From contig CACWTN010000001.1 of the NCBI GenBank assembly GCA_902763805.1, positions 358,805 through 422,804 on the forward strand: a stretch of 64,000 nucleotides of DNA, given 5' to 3'. Every line of letters begins with the position of its first letter. Within the stretch, counting starts at the first letter, position 1. Below the pieces are notes generated by a model. It ran no database searches. It was not told the DNA's origin and saw nothing but the letters and a program-made list of their open reading frames with translations. The position numbers and the translations under genes are program-made. The stretch is from an uncultured bacterium (lineage in GTDB: Bacteria > Cyanobacteriota > Vampirovibrionia > Gastranaerophilales > Gastranaerophilaceae). Of the stretch, positions 26,396-34,230 are shown in pieces.

Positions 26396-28492
26396 TTAGT
26401 CGCCCATCATCGGGTAAGCTCTTACTACTGTTACCGATCCGTCAACGTTCTTTCTGCATGGCATTTCATCGTCTTCATCCAAATCTGCTGCGTATGCAAC
26501 CGGAGTGTTTGCCATCGGTCTTGTCGGGTCATCCGGAATAACAACCATTGTTCTTACGTTGTCATCTGTCGGAGGCTTAGGGTTATCCGGAGTCGGTTGC
26601 GGTTGCGGTGCTCCAGGACCTACCAGATATGTAGTATTTGTTCCGTCAGTCTGATGGAAATCAGGTGCGTTATAACCACTTGGAGCATTTGTTAAATTGT
26701 AAGTAATTTCTTCATTCGGAGCAATTGTTTTAACTACTCCGTCTCTGATATTTGTATAGTTAGTTGTGAAATCTCTGTTCGGGAAGTCTAACTGTAAAGT
26801 ACCTGTTCTTCCGCCGACGTTAATTTCTTTTGCGTGAACATCACCAGTAACAGTGATTTTCTTATCAGGAGCGGTTAAGTTTACAACACCTGCGTTTGCT
26901 CCGTTTACAAGTAAATCATTGTTGGATTTGATGTATGTATGAACATCATTACCGTCTGCTGATTTCTTAGGAGTTTCAAGTTTTGAGATTGTACCGCCGT
27001 TAATAAGCAAATATTCGTGGCTTGTTGTATCATCGGGAATAAACTGATATTCTTCCATAACGTGAACAACTTTGTCGTCAACTGTGTATCCGCCGGAAGT
27101 TTTCAGACCGCCGATATAACCGTCTGATTTGAATTTGTATGTATCAGCAGTAATTTTAGCTTTACCGTCAGATAAAATGTTACCGCCGTAAGTTCTTGTT
27201 CCGTCATTGTATGATTTAGCGGTATAGTCAACATTTTTAGCAGTTGTATCAATAGTTGTTGTAATGTGACCGCCCTGAGTTACTTCTGCTTTTATATCAC
27301 CGCCTACGTTAAGTTTTCCAGGGAGTAAATTACCGCCCCATTCGTTAACGGTTGCGCTTGCATACGGATCTTTTGTAACTTCGTAGTTACCGATGTGGAT
27401 GTTTTGAGCAGATTCAATGTTCAAATCACCTGCGATATCCGTATTACCTACAACGTGAACGAAGTGGTCGTATTTTTGGTGATTAATAGGCTGCCAGCCT
27501 GTTGTTTTGAGGTTAACATTTTTTTCTGCAGTCAGGTTGTTGATTTCAACGAAACCGCCGTCGTTCTGCATTTTAACGTCACCGTCAACTTTTGCATTTC
27601 TAAGAATTAACTGCTGACCGTGACCTGTTATATCCGCATCACCTGTTATGTTAATTTTATTGTTTTCATCAGCGCCGTATAAGTGAGCATAACCGCCGAC
27701 TTCAGCTTTTAAGTCGCCGTTAATTTTTGTTCCGTTTGAAACGGAAAGAGCGCCAATATTATTTACAACTTCAACGTTGCCGTTGATATCCATTGCTTTT
27801 AAGAATGTTACACCTTTATTTTGAGTAAGTGATTTACCTTGTGCAACGTAATCAGCACCGTTTGCGGTAATTAATTTAAGACCGTTGCCGGCAGTAATTT
27901 TTGAACTATCGCCGACAAATTTCGGAGCTATGATTGTGAATTCTCCGCCTACACCAAAATCTGAGTTGTTCAAAATCTGAACATTAACCAAATTATTAGT
28001 AGCAGGGTCTACGAGAGTTCCCCATGTGCCATCTGTAATATTGTTAACATCAACACCCGTCATGTTCTTTGTTGTAATCATTGTATCGCCGGCTGTTGTG
28101 AATTTTGCACCGTCGAACATAACACCGTTCGGGTTTGATATGATTAATTTTCCTATATTGTTATTTGTGTTTATCTGACCGTAAATGTTTGACATGCCCT
28201 GATTAACAGTGTTTAAGATAACTAAACCGTTTGTACCGTCGTTACCGTTAAAGTTTAACGTTTCGTTGCCGTTTACGTTCAGAGTGTTCCAGTTAACGTG
28301 AGAGTTGCCTTTAAAATTCAATGTAGCACTGTTTACACCGGTAGTCATACCTGCGAAATTGCCGTCTGTAGTATTAATAACCGCACCACCGTTGCCGACA
28401 CCTAAACCAGTGTCAATCGCTGCATAAGAAACCTGCATTGCCGCAAAAACGGAACACAAAGTTATTGCTGTTAGTTGCTTGAGATTTTTCAT
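26396..28492 (-). CDS. Filamentous haemagglutinin-like protein with TPS secretion domain
   Basis: This 698-residue exported protein starts with a signal peptide (cleavage near residue 24, after VSYA). The two-partner-secretion domain follows (about residues 28-270): GLGVGNGGAVINTTDG, VNWNTLNVNGNETLNFNG, and IISNPNGVMFDGAKF, the NPNG(I/V)xF signature of TpsA proteins. The rest is a series of short Asn/Gly/Asp-rich strands expected to form a right-handed beta-helix. A Pro-rich linker and a short C-terminal segment with one cysteine (EMPCRKN) end it. TpsA proteins are exported by an outer-membrane TpsB (FhaC/BamA-like) pore; none is in the window. Probably an adhesin or surface fibre. GAAGGAA precedes ATG 28492. 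Confidence 0.88.
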   Translation of the reverse strand: MKNLKQLTAITLCSVFAAMQVSYAAIDTGLGVGNGGAVINTTDGNFAGMTTGVNSATLNFKGNSHVNWNTLNVNGNETLNFNGNDGTNGLVILNTVNQGMSNIYGQINTNNNIGKLIISNPNGVMFDGAKFTTAGDTMITTKNMTGVDVNNITDGTWGTLVDPATNNLVNVQILNNSDFGVGGEFTIIAPKFVGDSSKITAGNGLKLITANGADYVAQGKSLTQNKGVTFLKAMDINGNVEVVNNIGALSVSNGTKINGDLKAEVGGYAHLYGADENNKINITGDADITGHGQQLILRNAKVDGDVKMQNDGGFVEINNLTAEKNVNLKTTGWQPINHQKYDHFVHVVGNTDIAGDLNIESAQNIHIGNYEVTKDPYASATVNEWGGNLLPGKLNVGGDIKAEVTQGGHITTTIDTTAKNVDYTAKSYNDGTRTYGGNILSDGKAKITADTYKFKSDGYIGGLKTSGGYTVDDKVVHVMEEYQFIPDDTTSHEYLLINGGTISKLETPKKSADGNDVHTYIKSNNDLLVNGANAGVVNLTAPDKKITVTGDVHAKEINVGGRTGTLQLDFPNRDFTTNYTNIRDGVVKTIAPNEEITYNLTNAPSGYNAPDFHQTDGTNTTYLVGPGAPQPQPTPDNPKPPTDDNVRTMVVIPDDPTRPMANTPVAYAADLDEDDEMPCRKNVDGSVTVVRAYPMMGD

Positions 28493-28703
28493 ACACAATT
28501 CCTTCTATTTTCGACTATTTGTCAACATGATTATTCTACTATTAACAAAAAACAAAAATAAAATATTTGCCCCTGAAATGGCAAATATTCTTAAAATTGT
28601 TACAAAAGTTAATGAATAATTTTTTGTGGGATTTTTCACGGCAAAAATGAGCAATGCCTTAGATTTTATGGCTTATTTCCATAAGGATAGGCCGTTCTTG
28701 TAT

Positions 28704-29930
28704 TTATCCCCCAACGATACTCTTATATATGAGATTTGAAGCTTTTACTATAAATTCTTTTCCCTGCGGAGCGTTATAAGGACGGTTTGCAAGGATAACT
28801 ATAATATATTTTTTCCCGTTAGGTGCGTAAACAATTCCGGCATCTCCGAGCATGCTTCCTATGTCGCCTGTTTTGTGTGCAAACAATGCACCTTCTCCAA
28901 GACCTGCGGCGATAAGTTTGTTATTTTTAACATGGCTCATGTAGTCAATGATGTTTTCTCTGGAATGAATATTTAAAAATCCGGGATTATCCAGGTTATA
29001 TAAAATTTTTGCCAAATCGTTAGCGGTTGTTTTATTCGTTCCGCTCATGTCGGGAAGCCAAGTTCTGACGTATGTTTTTGAAATGCCCCAGTCACGGAGT
29101 CCGATGTTAACATCGTCCATTCCGCCCATTTTTGACATTATCATGTTTGTGGCAGAGTTATCGGAATCCTGTATCATTGTTTTTGCCAGAGCATCAAGCG
29201 AATATTTTCCGCCCGTGCGCATGTATTGAAGATTTCCGGAACCAGGTGCCTTGTAGTAATCGGTCAGGGTCATTTCATCGTATATTGTCATCTGACCTGC
29301 TTCTATTGATTTAAACATCTGGACAAGAACAGGAAGTTTGATTATACTTGCGGCAGAGAATTGTTCGTCTGCATTAATATCAAGATACTTTCCGTTTTCG
29401 TATTCCCAGACATAAACAGCAGGATGAATTGTCGGATAAGATTTCATAAGGTTTAAAATCTGTCCCTTCAATCCTATCATTTCCGATGTGTGATACATTG
29501 TTGTAACTTCGCTGTGAGTTTTTTGTACAGTCGGAGTAATAAGTTTGCGGTTAAGGAATAAATCGTTGCTCAGATAGTTTGAAGCCGGATTTGTCATCGC
29601 ATAAATGTCTGCACCGCCCATCGTTTTTACCGCATCTTTGTATGCAAGTCCGTGCGGCATTTTTGTACTTATTTTAACATTATATGGAAATACGACATTC
29701 TTTATAAGATTTCTGAAAGCAATCGGAAATATCGTGTAAGAATATACTGCACAAAATGACAAAATTAGGGTTAACCTTATGAAGTGTAAAAGTGGGTTCG
29801 TTTTTTTCTTCTGAACCTTTTTAACCTGTTTTTGCGGAAGCGGACGAGAATATTCTGCGCGTCGTTTTTGCGGAACTACGTATAAATTCGCAGAATTTCT
29901 TCTTTGCGGTTGTTGATTATATGCGTACAA
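28704..29930 (-). CDS. Membrane-anchored class A beta-lactamase-like serine hydrolase
   Basis: This 408-residue protein has a Lys/Arg/Gln-rich cytoplasmic start, one membrane segment (about residues 50-72) and an extracytoplasmic serine hydrolase domain. The three signature boxes are present: SAASIIKLP (SxxK, about residue 192), QDSDNSATN (SDN) and AHKTGD (KTG). It may be a beta-lactamase or a DD-peptidase-like enzyme. The long linker before the domain and the membrane anchor are not typical of secreted beta-lactamases. The start codon is TTG at 29930, with GGAGG 7 nt upstream; no ATG fits. The promoter is TTGTCA, 16 bp, TATTAT on the minus strand (30019-29992). Confidence 0.85.
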   Translation of the reverse strand: MYAYNQQPQRRNSANLYVVPQKRRAEYSRPLPQKQVKKVQKKKTNPLLHFIRLTLILSFCAVYSYTIFPIAFRNLIKNVVFPYNVKISTKMPHGLAYKDAVKTMGGADIYAMTNPASNYLSNDLFLNRKLITPTVQKTHSEVTTMYHTSEMIGLKGQILNLMKSYPTIHPAVYVWEYENGKYLDINADEQFSAASIIKLPVLVQMFKSIEAGQMTIYDEMTLTDYYKAPGSGNLQYMRTGGKYSLDALAKTMIQDSDNSATNMIMSKMGGMDDVNIGLRDWGISKTYVRTWLPDMSGTNKTTANDLAKILYNLDNPGFLNIHSRENIIDYMSHVKNNKLIAAGLGEGALFAHKTGDIGSMLGDAGIVYAPNGKKYIIVILANRPYNAPQGKEFIVKASNLIYKSIVGG

Positions 29931-29991
29931 GTCTTTTCCTCCGCCATTTTCCCTGTTTTAACAAAAAACAGAGAAATTCTCTCCCAAAAAC

Positions 29992-30019
29992 ATAATAGCA
30001 CTTCTTTCATGTATGACAA
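29992..30019 (-). promoter_or_regulatory. Promoter of the beta-lactamase-like gene
   Basis: On the minus strand TTGTCA (30019-30014), a 16-bp spacer and TATTAT (29997-29992) precede a leader of about 55 nt. The leader contains the short hairpin CTGTTTT/AAAACAG and the Shine-Dalgarno GGAGG before the TTG start. Confidence 0.55.
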
Positions 30020-30093
30020 ATCCTCCGTATGAAGTATTCACATCCCCCTCATCCCTTCTCGTTACGGAGAATATATGGTATAATTTCTATCGT

Positions 30094-31173
30094 ATGAAAC
30101 GTTTCTTTAAAAACTTGTTTTCGCTTTTAATTCTTGCAGCCTTACTCTATGGAGTATGGTACTTTTTTCATGATTGGACGATTCGCCAGGTGAGAAAGGT
30201 TCAGGGTACATATTATATTTATAAAGGCGATCAGGCGTATTCTCAGGATGATATGGCAAAAACCCTTAATTATTATAAAAAAGGGCTTTCGCTTTATCCG
30301 GGACACTATGAAGCGTGGTATAACCTCGGAAATATTTATGCTGTTTATGAAGATTATTTTTCAGCGGTTGATGCATACAAACACGCAATAGAACATAATC
30401 CGAAATTTGTTATGGCAAAGATGAATCTGGGAATTGTATACTCAGAAGACCTCGGATTTTTTGATGAAGCAATTGAACAGTTTAACGAAATTCCGAAAAT
30501 AGGACTGTTAAAGCTCTGGATACCTTTTGTTTATTCAAATGTTAAAAGCATCAGAGGAAATAAGGGTATCGCATATTTTAACAAAGGTGTCGCTTACAAA
30601 CAAAAAGCAATGTTTCTTCCGCTTGACCGTAAATATTTAATGCGTGAATATTTGGGGAATGCGATAGAAGCATATACACAGGCTCTCAAATATCTTAAAA
30701 AGAATTACGATGTATATTATAACCGCGCGGTTGCGTATCATCTTAACGGCGATTATAAACTCGCAGGCAAGGACTATTGTAAAGCAATTGAGCTTCAGCC
30801 GACAAAATTCGAGGCACATTATAATCTTGCCGTGCTGCTCAGGGGTATGAGCAGATACAGAGAATCAATGAGCGAACTGGAAAAAGCCGCAATTCTGATT
30901 ACGGAAACTCCGAGCAGCTCCGAAATTGAAACGGCGTATATTTTTAATCTTCTGAATGAAGTTTCAAGAAAATTTATTAACAGTGACGAGTACGGTGTTT
31001 CCAAACTTACCGACAAACCTACGGGAAGCGTAAGCTATACTTACGTAAACGGACGAATTGTTGCCGACGATGATTTCGATAAAGCTATGCTTAAAAATTT
31101 CAAAACCTGCGTCGGGTATGATATATTTAACAAAAAAGAAGAACTTAATTATACTGAGGATGGCTGGTTTTGA
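30094..31173 (+). CDS. Membrane-anchored TPR-repeat protein
   Basis: This 359-residue protein has a single N-terminal membrane segment (FKNLFSLLILAALLYGVWYFF, about residues 4-24), then TPR repeats: YIYKGDQAYSQDDMAKTLNYYKKGLSLYPGHYEAWYNLGNIYA, AVDAYKHAIEHNPKFVMAKMNLGIVYS, and later YYNRAVAYHLNGDYKLAGKDYCKAIELQPTKFEAHYNLAVLL. The TPR part may face either side of the membrane. A TATAAT (30079-30084) lies 9 nt before the chosen ATG 30094. An upstream in-frame start at 30013 would run through the promoter. The GGDEF gene follows with a one-base overlap (TGATG), so the two are translated together. Confidence 0.85.
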   Translation: MKRFFKNLFSLLILAALLYGVWYFFHDWTIRQVRKVQGTYYIYKGDQAYSQDDMAKTLNYYKKGLSLYPGHYEAWYNLGNIYAVYEDYFSAVDAYKHAIEHNPKFVMAKMNLGIVYSEDLGFFDEAIEQFNEIPKIGLLKLWIPFVYSNVKSIRGNKGIAYFNKGVAYKQKAMFLPLDRKYLMREYLGNAIEAYTQALKYLKKNYDVYYNRAVAYHLNGDYKLAGKDYCKAIELQPTKFEAHYNLAVLLRGMSRYRESMSELEKAAILITETPSSSEIETAYIFNLLNEVSRKFINSDEYGVSKLTDKPTGSVSYTYVNGRIVADDDFDKAMLKNFKTCVGYDIFNKKEELNYTEDGWF

Positions 31174-32573
31174 TGATTCAGGATAAATTACATTTTCTGT
31201 CTGAAGTTTCGGATATTTTAACGAAGGATATTGATACTACGGTTTTGGCTGATGAGCTTAAATCTTTACTTTCAGGATTTAAAGGTTTTAAAGGTCTTAA
31301 TTTGTACGTTTTCGATAATATTACAAATACTATGCGTGATTGCATTAACTCATGGAGTATTATTGAAGACGGCTCGGAGGTTTATAAATCTTTTGAAAGT
31401 ATTAAAGGTCAGGATTTTGTTATCAACTCCAAAGGGTATAAACTGCCGGCAGTTGTCAGTGATATTACGCTTAAAATAACAACGCTCTGTATGCCGATAG
31501 TTAAAGATGCAAAAGATTTTGGAATAATGGAGCTGTCGTTTGAAGAAAACACACCCGTTAATATGGAATTTTTGTTCCTTATGAAAATTTTTGCTTCGCA
31601 GGTTTCGCTTAAACTGCAAAATATAGTTCTTAATGAGCAGTCTAAAATTAACGTTGAGTTCCACGATTCAATGAAAAATATTGCAAAAATAATTGAAACT
31701 CAATATGAGCTTAATTATATCGTTCCGATTATCGGAGAAATGCTGGACAGATTTATTACAGACCACCTGATTTACGTATTCTTAAAACAGGAAGACGGCT
31801 TCAGGCTCGTATGGCCGAAAGCTTGCAACGATGAAAGAATTTTTGATATCTTAAACAAACTTACTCCCGAAACGGAGTACATTCTAAGCAGTAATGATAA
31901 AATCGGTGCGTTTCCGCTTTTGTCCGAAGAAGGTGAAATTACAGGCTGTATTGTTGCAAGAAGCACGCTTGATGCACTGTCAAAACGTGATATAAGTTAT
32001 CTTGAACAACTTACAAGACAATCAGGTATTACAATAAGCCGTGCAAATTCTTACTCTAAAATTTTGCAGTATGCAACGATAGATGCACTTACAAACCTGA
32101 ATAACCGCAGACAGTTTGAACACCGTCTGGGTCAGGAAATTGCCACAACCAAACGTCAAAACAATCCGCTTTGTGCAATGATGATTGATATTGATTTCTT
32201 CAAAAAGGTTAATGATACATACGGTCATGCAAGCGGTGATGCCGTTTTAAGAGGAGTTGCAGCAATTATTAAATCGGCTCTCCGTGAATCAGACATTCCG
32301 TCAAGATACGGCGGAGAAGAATTTGCTGTTCTTCTTCCTTATACACATATTGACGAAGCCAAAATTGTAGGCGAACGTTTGAGAAAAGCCGTGGAAGCAT
32401 CACCTATACCGATTAATGATGAGGACTCAAAAGTAAAATCTATAAAAGTTACAATAAGTATGGGACTTGCAGAGTTCAATAATAATGAAACCGGAGAGGA
32501 GCTTTTTGAACGTGCGGACAAAGCACTTTACGAAGCAAAAGAAAGCGGTAGAAACAGAGTTTGCATTAACTAA
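31173..32573 (+). CDS. GGDEF protein with GAF-like sensor (putative diguanylate cyclase)
   Basis: This 466-residue cytoplasmic protein has two N-terminal sensor regions (about residues 5-150 and 165-290) with a GAF-like pattern, then a GGDEF domain (about 300-465). LDALTNLNNRRQFEHRL style start, MIDIDFFKKVNDTYGHASGD and SRYGGEEFAVLLP (active-site GGEEF near residue 380) are intact, so it should make cyclic di-GMP. The I-site RxxD upstream of GGEEF is not obvious (RESDIPSRYGGEEF has R-E-S-D, which fits the spacing). It overlaps the membrane-bound TPR gene by one base, suggesting the TPR protein may localise or tune it. Confidence 0.88.
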   Translation: MIQDKLHFLSEVSDILTKDIDTTVLADELKSLLSGFKGFKGLNLYVFDNITNTMRDCINSWSIIEDGSEVYKSFESIKGQDFVINSKGYKLPAVVSDITLKITTLCMPIVKDAKDFGIMELSFEENTPVNMEFLFLMKIFASQVSLKLQNIVLNEQSKINVEFHDSMKNIAKIIETQYELNYIVPIIGEMLDRFITDHLIYVFLKQEDGFRLVWPKACNDERIFDILNKLTPETEYILSSNDKIGAFPLLSEEGEITGCIVARSTLDALSKRDISYLEQLTRQSGITISRANSYSKILQYATIDALTNLNNRRQFEHRLGQEIATTKRQNNPLCAMMIDIDFFKKVNDTYGHASGDAVLRGVAAIIKSALRESDIPSRYGGEEFAVLLPYTHIDEAKIVGERLRKAVEASPIPINDEDSKVKSIKVTISMGLAEFNNNETGEELFERADKALYEAKESGRNRVCIN

Positions 32574-32588
32574 ATAAGAGGAGATTAT

Positions 32589-34031
32589 ATGATTACGTTT
32601 CTTTGCGGGATTTTAATCCTGATTTTAGGATACATTTTTTATTCAAAATTCGTGGAAAAAACTTTTGCACCTGATGACAGAAAAACTCCGGCGCATAAAC
32701 TCAGTGATAAGATAGACTATGTCCCGATGAAAAAAGGCAGAAATTCTCTGATTCACCTTTTGAATATAGCAGGCATGGGACCTATAATCGGTGCCGTTCA
32801 GGGAATACTTTTCGGTCCGATAGCGTTTATTCTTATTCCTCTCGGGTGTATTTTTGCAGGCGGTGTTCATGACTATTTTGCAGGTATGCTCTCTGTGAGA
32901 AATAAGGGTGCTCAAATCCCGATGCTTATACACAAATATCTCGGACACAAAGCATTTCATATTTTTATGGTCATAGTTTCCATAATGCTTCTTCTGCTTG
33001 CAACAGTTTTTGTTTATACGGCAGGAGATTTGTTTGTGGAAAGATTTTTCGGAGTTAAAGATTTTGTTATTTCAAACCCGTATGTTTTGGGAGCATATAT
33101 AGTTATTCTTTTATATTTTATATCAGCAACAATGTTTCCTATCGATAAAATTATCGGAAAATTTTATCCTGTTTTGGGTTTAATGCTTATTCTCGGAACG
33201 GGTTTGGTTCTGGCAGGTTTTGTTATTAACGGGGTTAATCTTCAGAACTTCAGCCTTTCAAATTACAATATTCATCCAAACCACCTGCCCCTTATTCCGA
33301 TGTTTTTTATGACGGTAAGCTGTGGTCTTTTGTCAGGGTTTCATTCAACTCAGGCAACGATTATTTCAAGAACAATTGACCACGAAAAAGACGGTAAGGT
33401 TGTATTTTACGGAATGATGTGCCTTGAATCCTTAATTGCGATTATCTGGGCAGCTGCAGCAATGGACGTTTACAGTCTTAATATGGTTCCGCAAAATCTG
33501 ATAGGAACGGTCAACGTTGTAAATATAATTGCAAACAAATTTGTTCCGCTTAATCTAGCCTTTCTTGTAACTCTTGCAATTATTATTCTGCCGATAACTT
33601 CGGGAGATACTGCACTCAGGGGTTTGAGAATTACGATAGCAGACGCTCTTAACCTTGAACAAAAGAAAATTATTAACAGACTGATTATCGTTATTCCGAT
33701 TATTCTTTGCGTTTTATCAATACTTATTTGGGCGAAAACCAACGCAGGAAGCTTTTCTCTTATCTGGAGATACTTTACGTTCTTTAATCAGCTGATTGCT
33801 ATTCCAGTTCTTCTTTGCGGTACAGTCTTTTTGGCAGAAGAGGGTAAAAACCGGCTGATAACGTTAATCCCTGCATTATTTTATGTGTTCATAACAATGT
33901 CGTTCATTTTTTCCGAAAAAATCGGATTTAATCTTCCGCTCAAATACGCAGAAATTATCGGCATTATTTTAACAGTTGCAGTATTTGTATATATTCACAG
34001 AATAATCAAACGGACAATATCATCAGACTAA
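32589..34031 (+). CDS. cstA: CstA-type carbon starvation/pyruvate-peptide transporter
   Basis: CstA proteins are multi-pass membrane transporters linked to peptide and pyruvate uptake. This 480-residue protein is the short form (E. coli CstA is about 700). Around a dozen hydrophobic segments are present. Family signatures are NIAGMGPIIGAVQGILFGPIAFILIPLG, GGVHDYFAGMLSVRNKGAQIP, LSGFHSTQATIISR and ITSGDTALRGLRI. GAGGAGA precedes ATG 32589, 15 nt after the GGDEF stop. A strong terminator follows, so it is not co-transcribed with adhE. Confidence 0.92.
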   Translation: MITFLCGILILILGYIFYSKFVEKTFAPDDRKTPAHKLSDKIDYVPMKKGRNSLIHLLNIAGMGPIIGAVQGILFGPIAFILIPLGCIFAGGVHDYFAGMLSVRNKGAQIPMLIHKYLGHKAFHIFMVIVSIMLLLLATVFVYTAGDLFVERFFGVKDFVISNPYVLGAYIVILLYFISATMFPIDKIIGKFYPVLGLMLILGTGLVLAGFVINGVNLQNFSLSNYNIHPNHLPLIPMFFMTVSCGLLSGFHSTQATIISRTIDHEKDGKVVFYGMMCLESLIAIIWAAAAMDVYSLNMVPQNLIGTVNVVNIIANKFVPLNLAFLVTLAIIILPITSGDTALRGLRITIADALNLEQKKIINRLIIVIPIILCVLSILIWAKTNAGSFSLIWRYFTFFNQLIAIPVLLCGTVFLAEEGKNRLITLIPALFYVFITMSFIFSEKIGFNLPLKYAEIIGIILTVAVFVYIHRIIKRTISSD

Positions 34032-34057
34032 TATATATAATATTATATTATATGCAG

Positions 34058-34097
34058 ACGGGAAATCGTGACATTATACCACGATATCCCGTTTTTT
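34058..34097 (+). terminator. Rho-independent terminator after cstA
   Basis: The stem pairs ACGGGA (34058-34063) with TCCCGT (34087-34092) and ATCGTG (34065-34070) with CACGAT (34080-34085), with one mismatch between. It is followed by six T residues. Confidence 0.9.
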
Positions 34098-34114
34098 AGT
34101 GAACTATTTCACGA
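34097..34114 (+). promoter_or_regulatory. Rex-like operator upstream of adhE
   Basis: GTGAA-CTAT-TTCAC at 34099-34112 is a perfect inverted repeat. It matches the core of the Rex consensus TTGTGAA-N4-TTCACAA. The outer positions (TA and GA) are weaker. Rex is encoded 2.7 kb downstream and AdhE is a standard Rex target in anaerobes. The site is about 45 bp upstream of the -35 box, further than usual for repression. A second, less regular TGTTGA/TCACAA pair overlaps the -35 itself (34158-34171). Confidence 0.6.
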
Positions 34115-34159
34115 TAAATCAAATATAAAATTCTTTACCTTTCCTTAATATTAGATGTG

Positions 34160-34188
34160 TTGACATCACAACATGTCCGTAATACAAT
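34160..34188 (+). promoter_or_regulatory. adhE promoter
   Basis: TTGACA (34160-34165, perfect), a 17-bp spacer and TACAAT (34183-34188) form a strong promoter with a leader of about 35 nt ending in AAAGGAGA, 8 nt before the ATG. Confidence 0.85.
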
Positions 34189-34230
34189 TCTAATTAAGGA
34201 ATAAATTCACAATTAAAAAGGAGATAGCAT

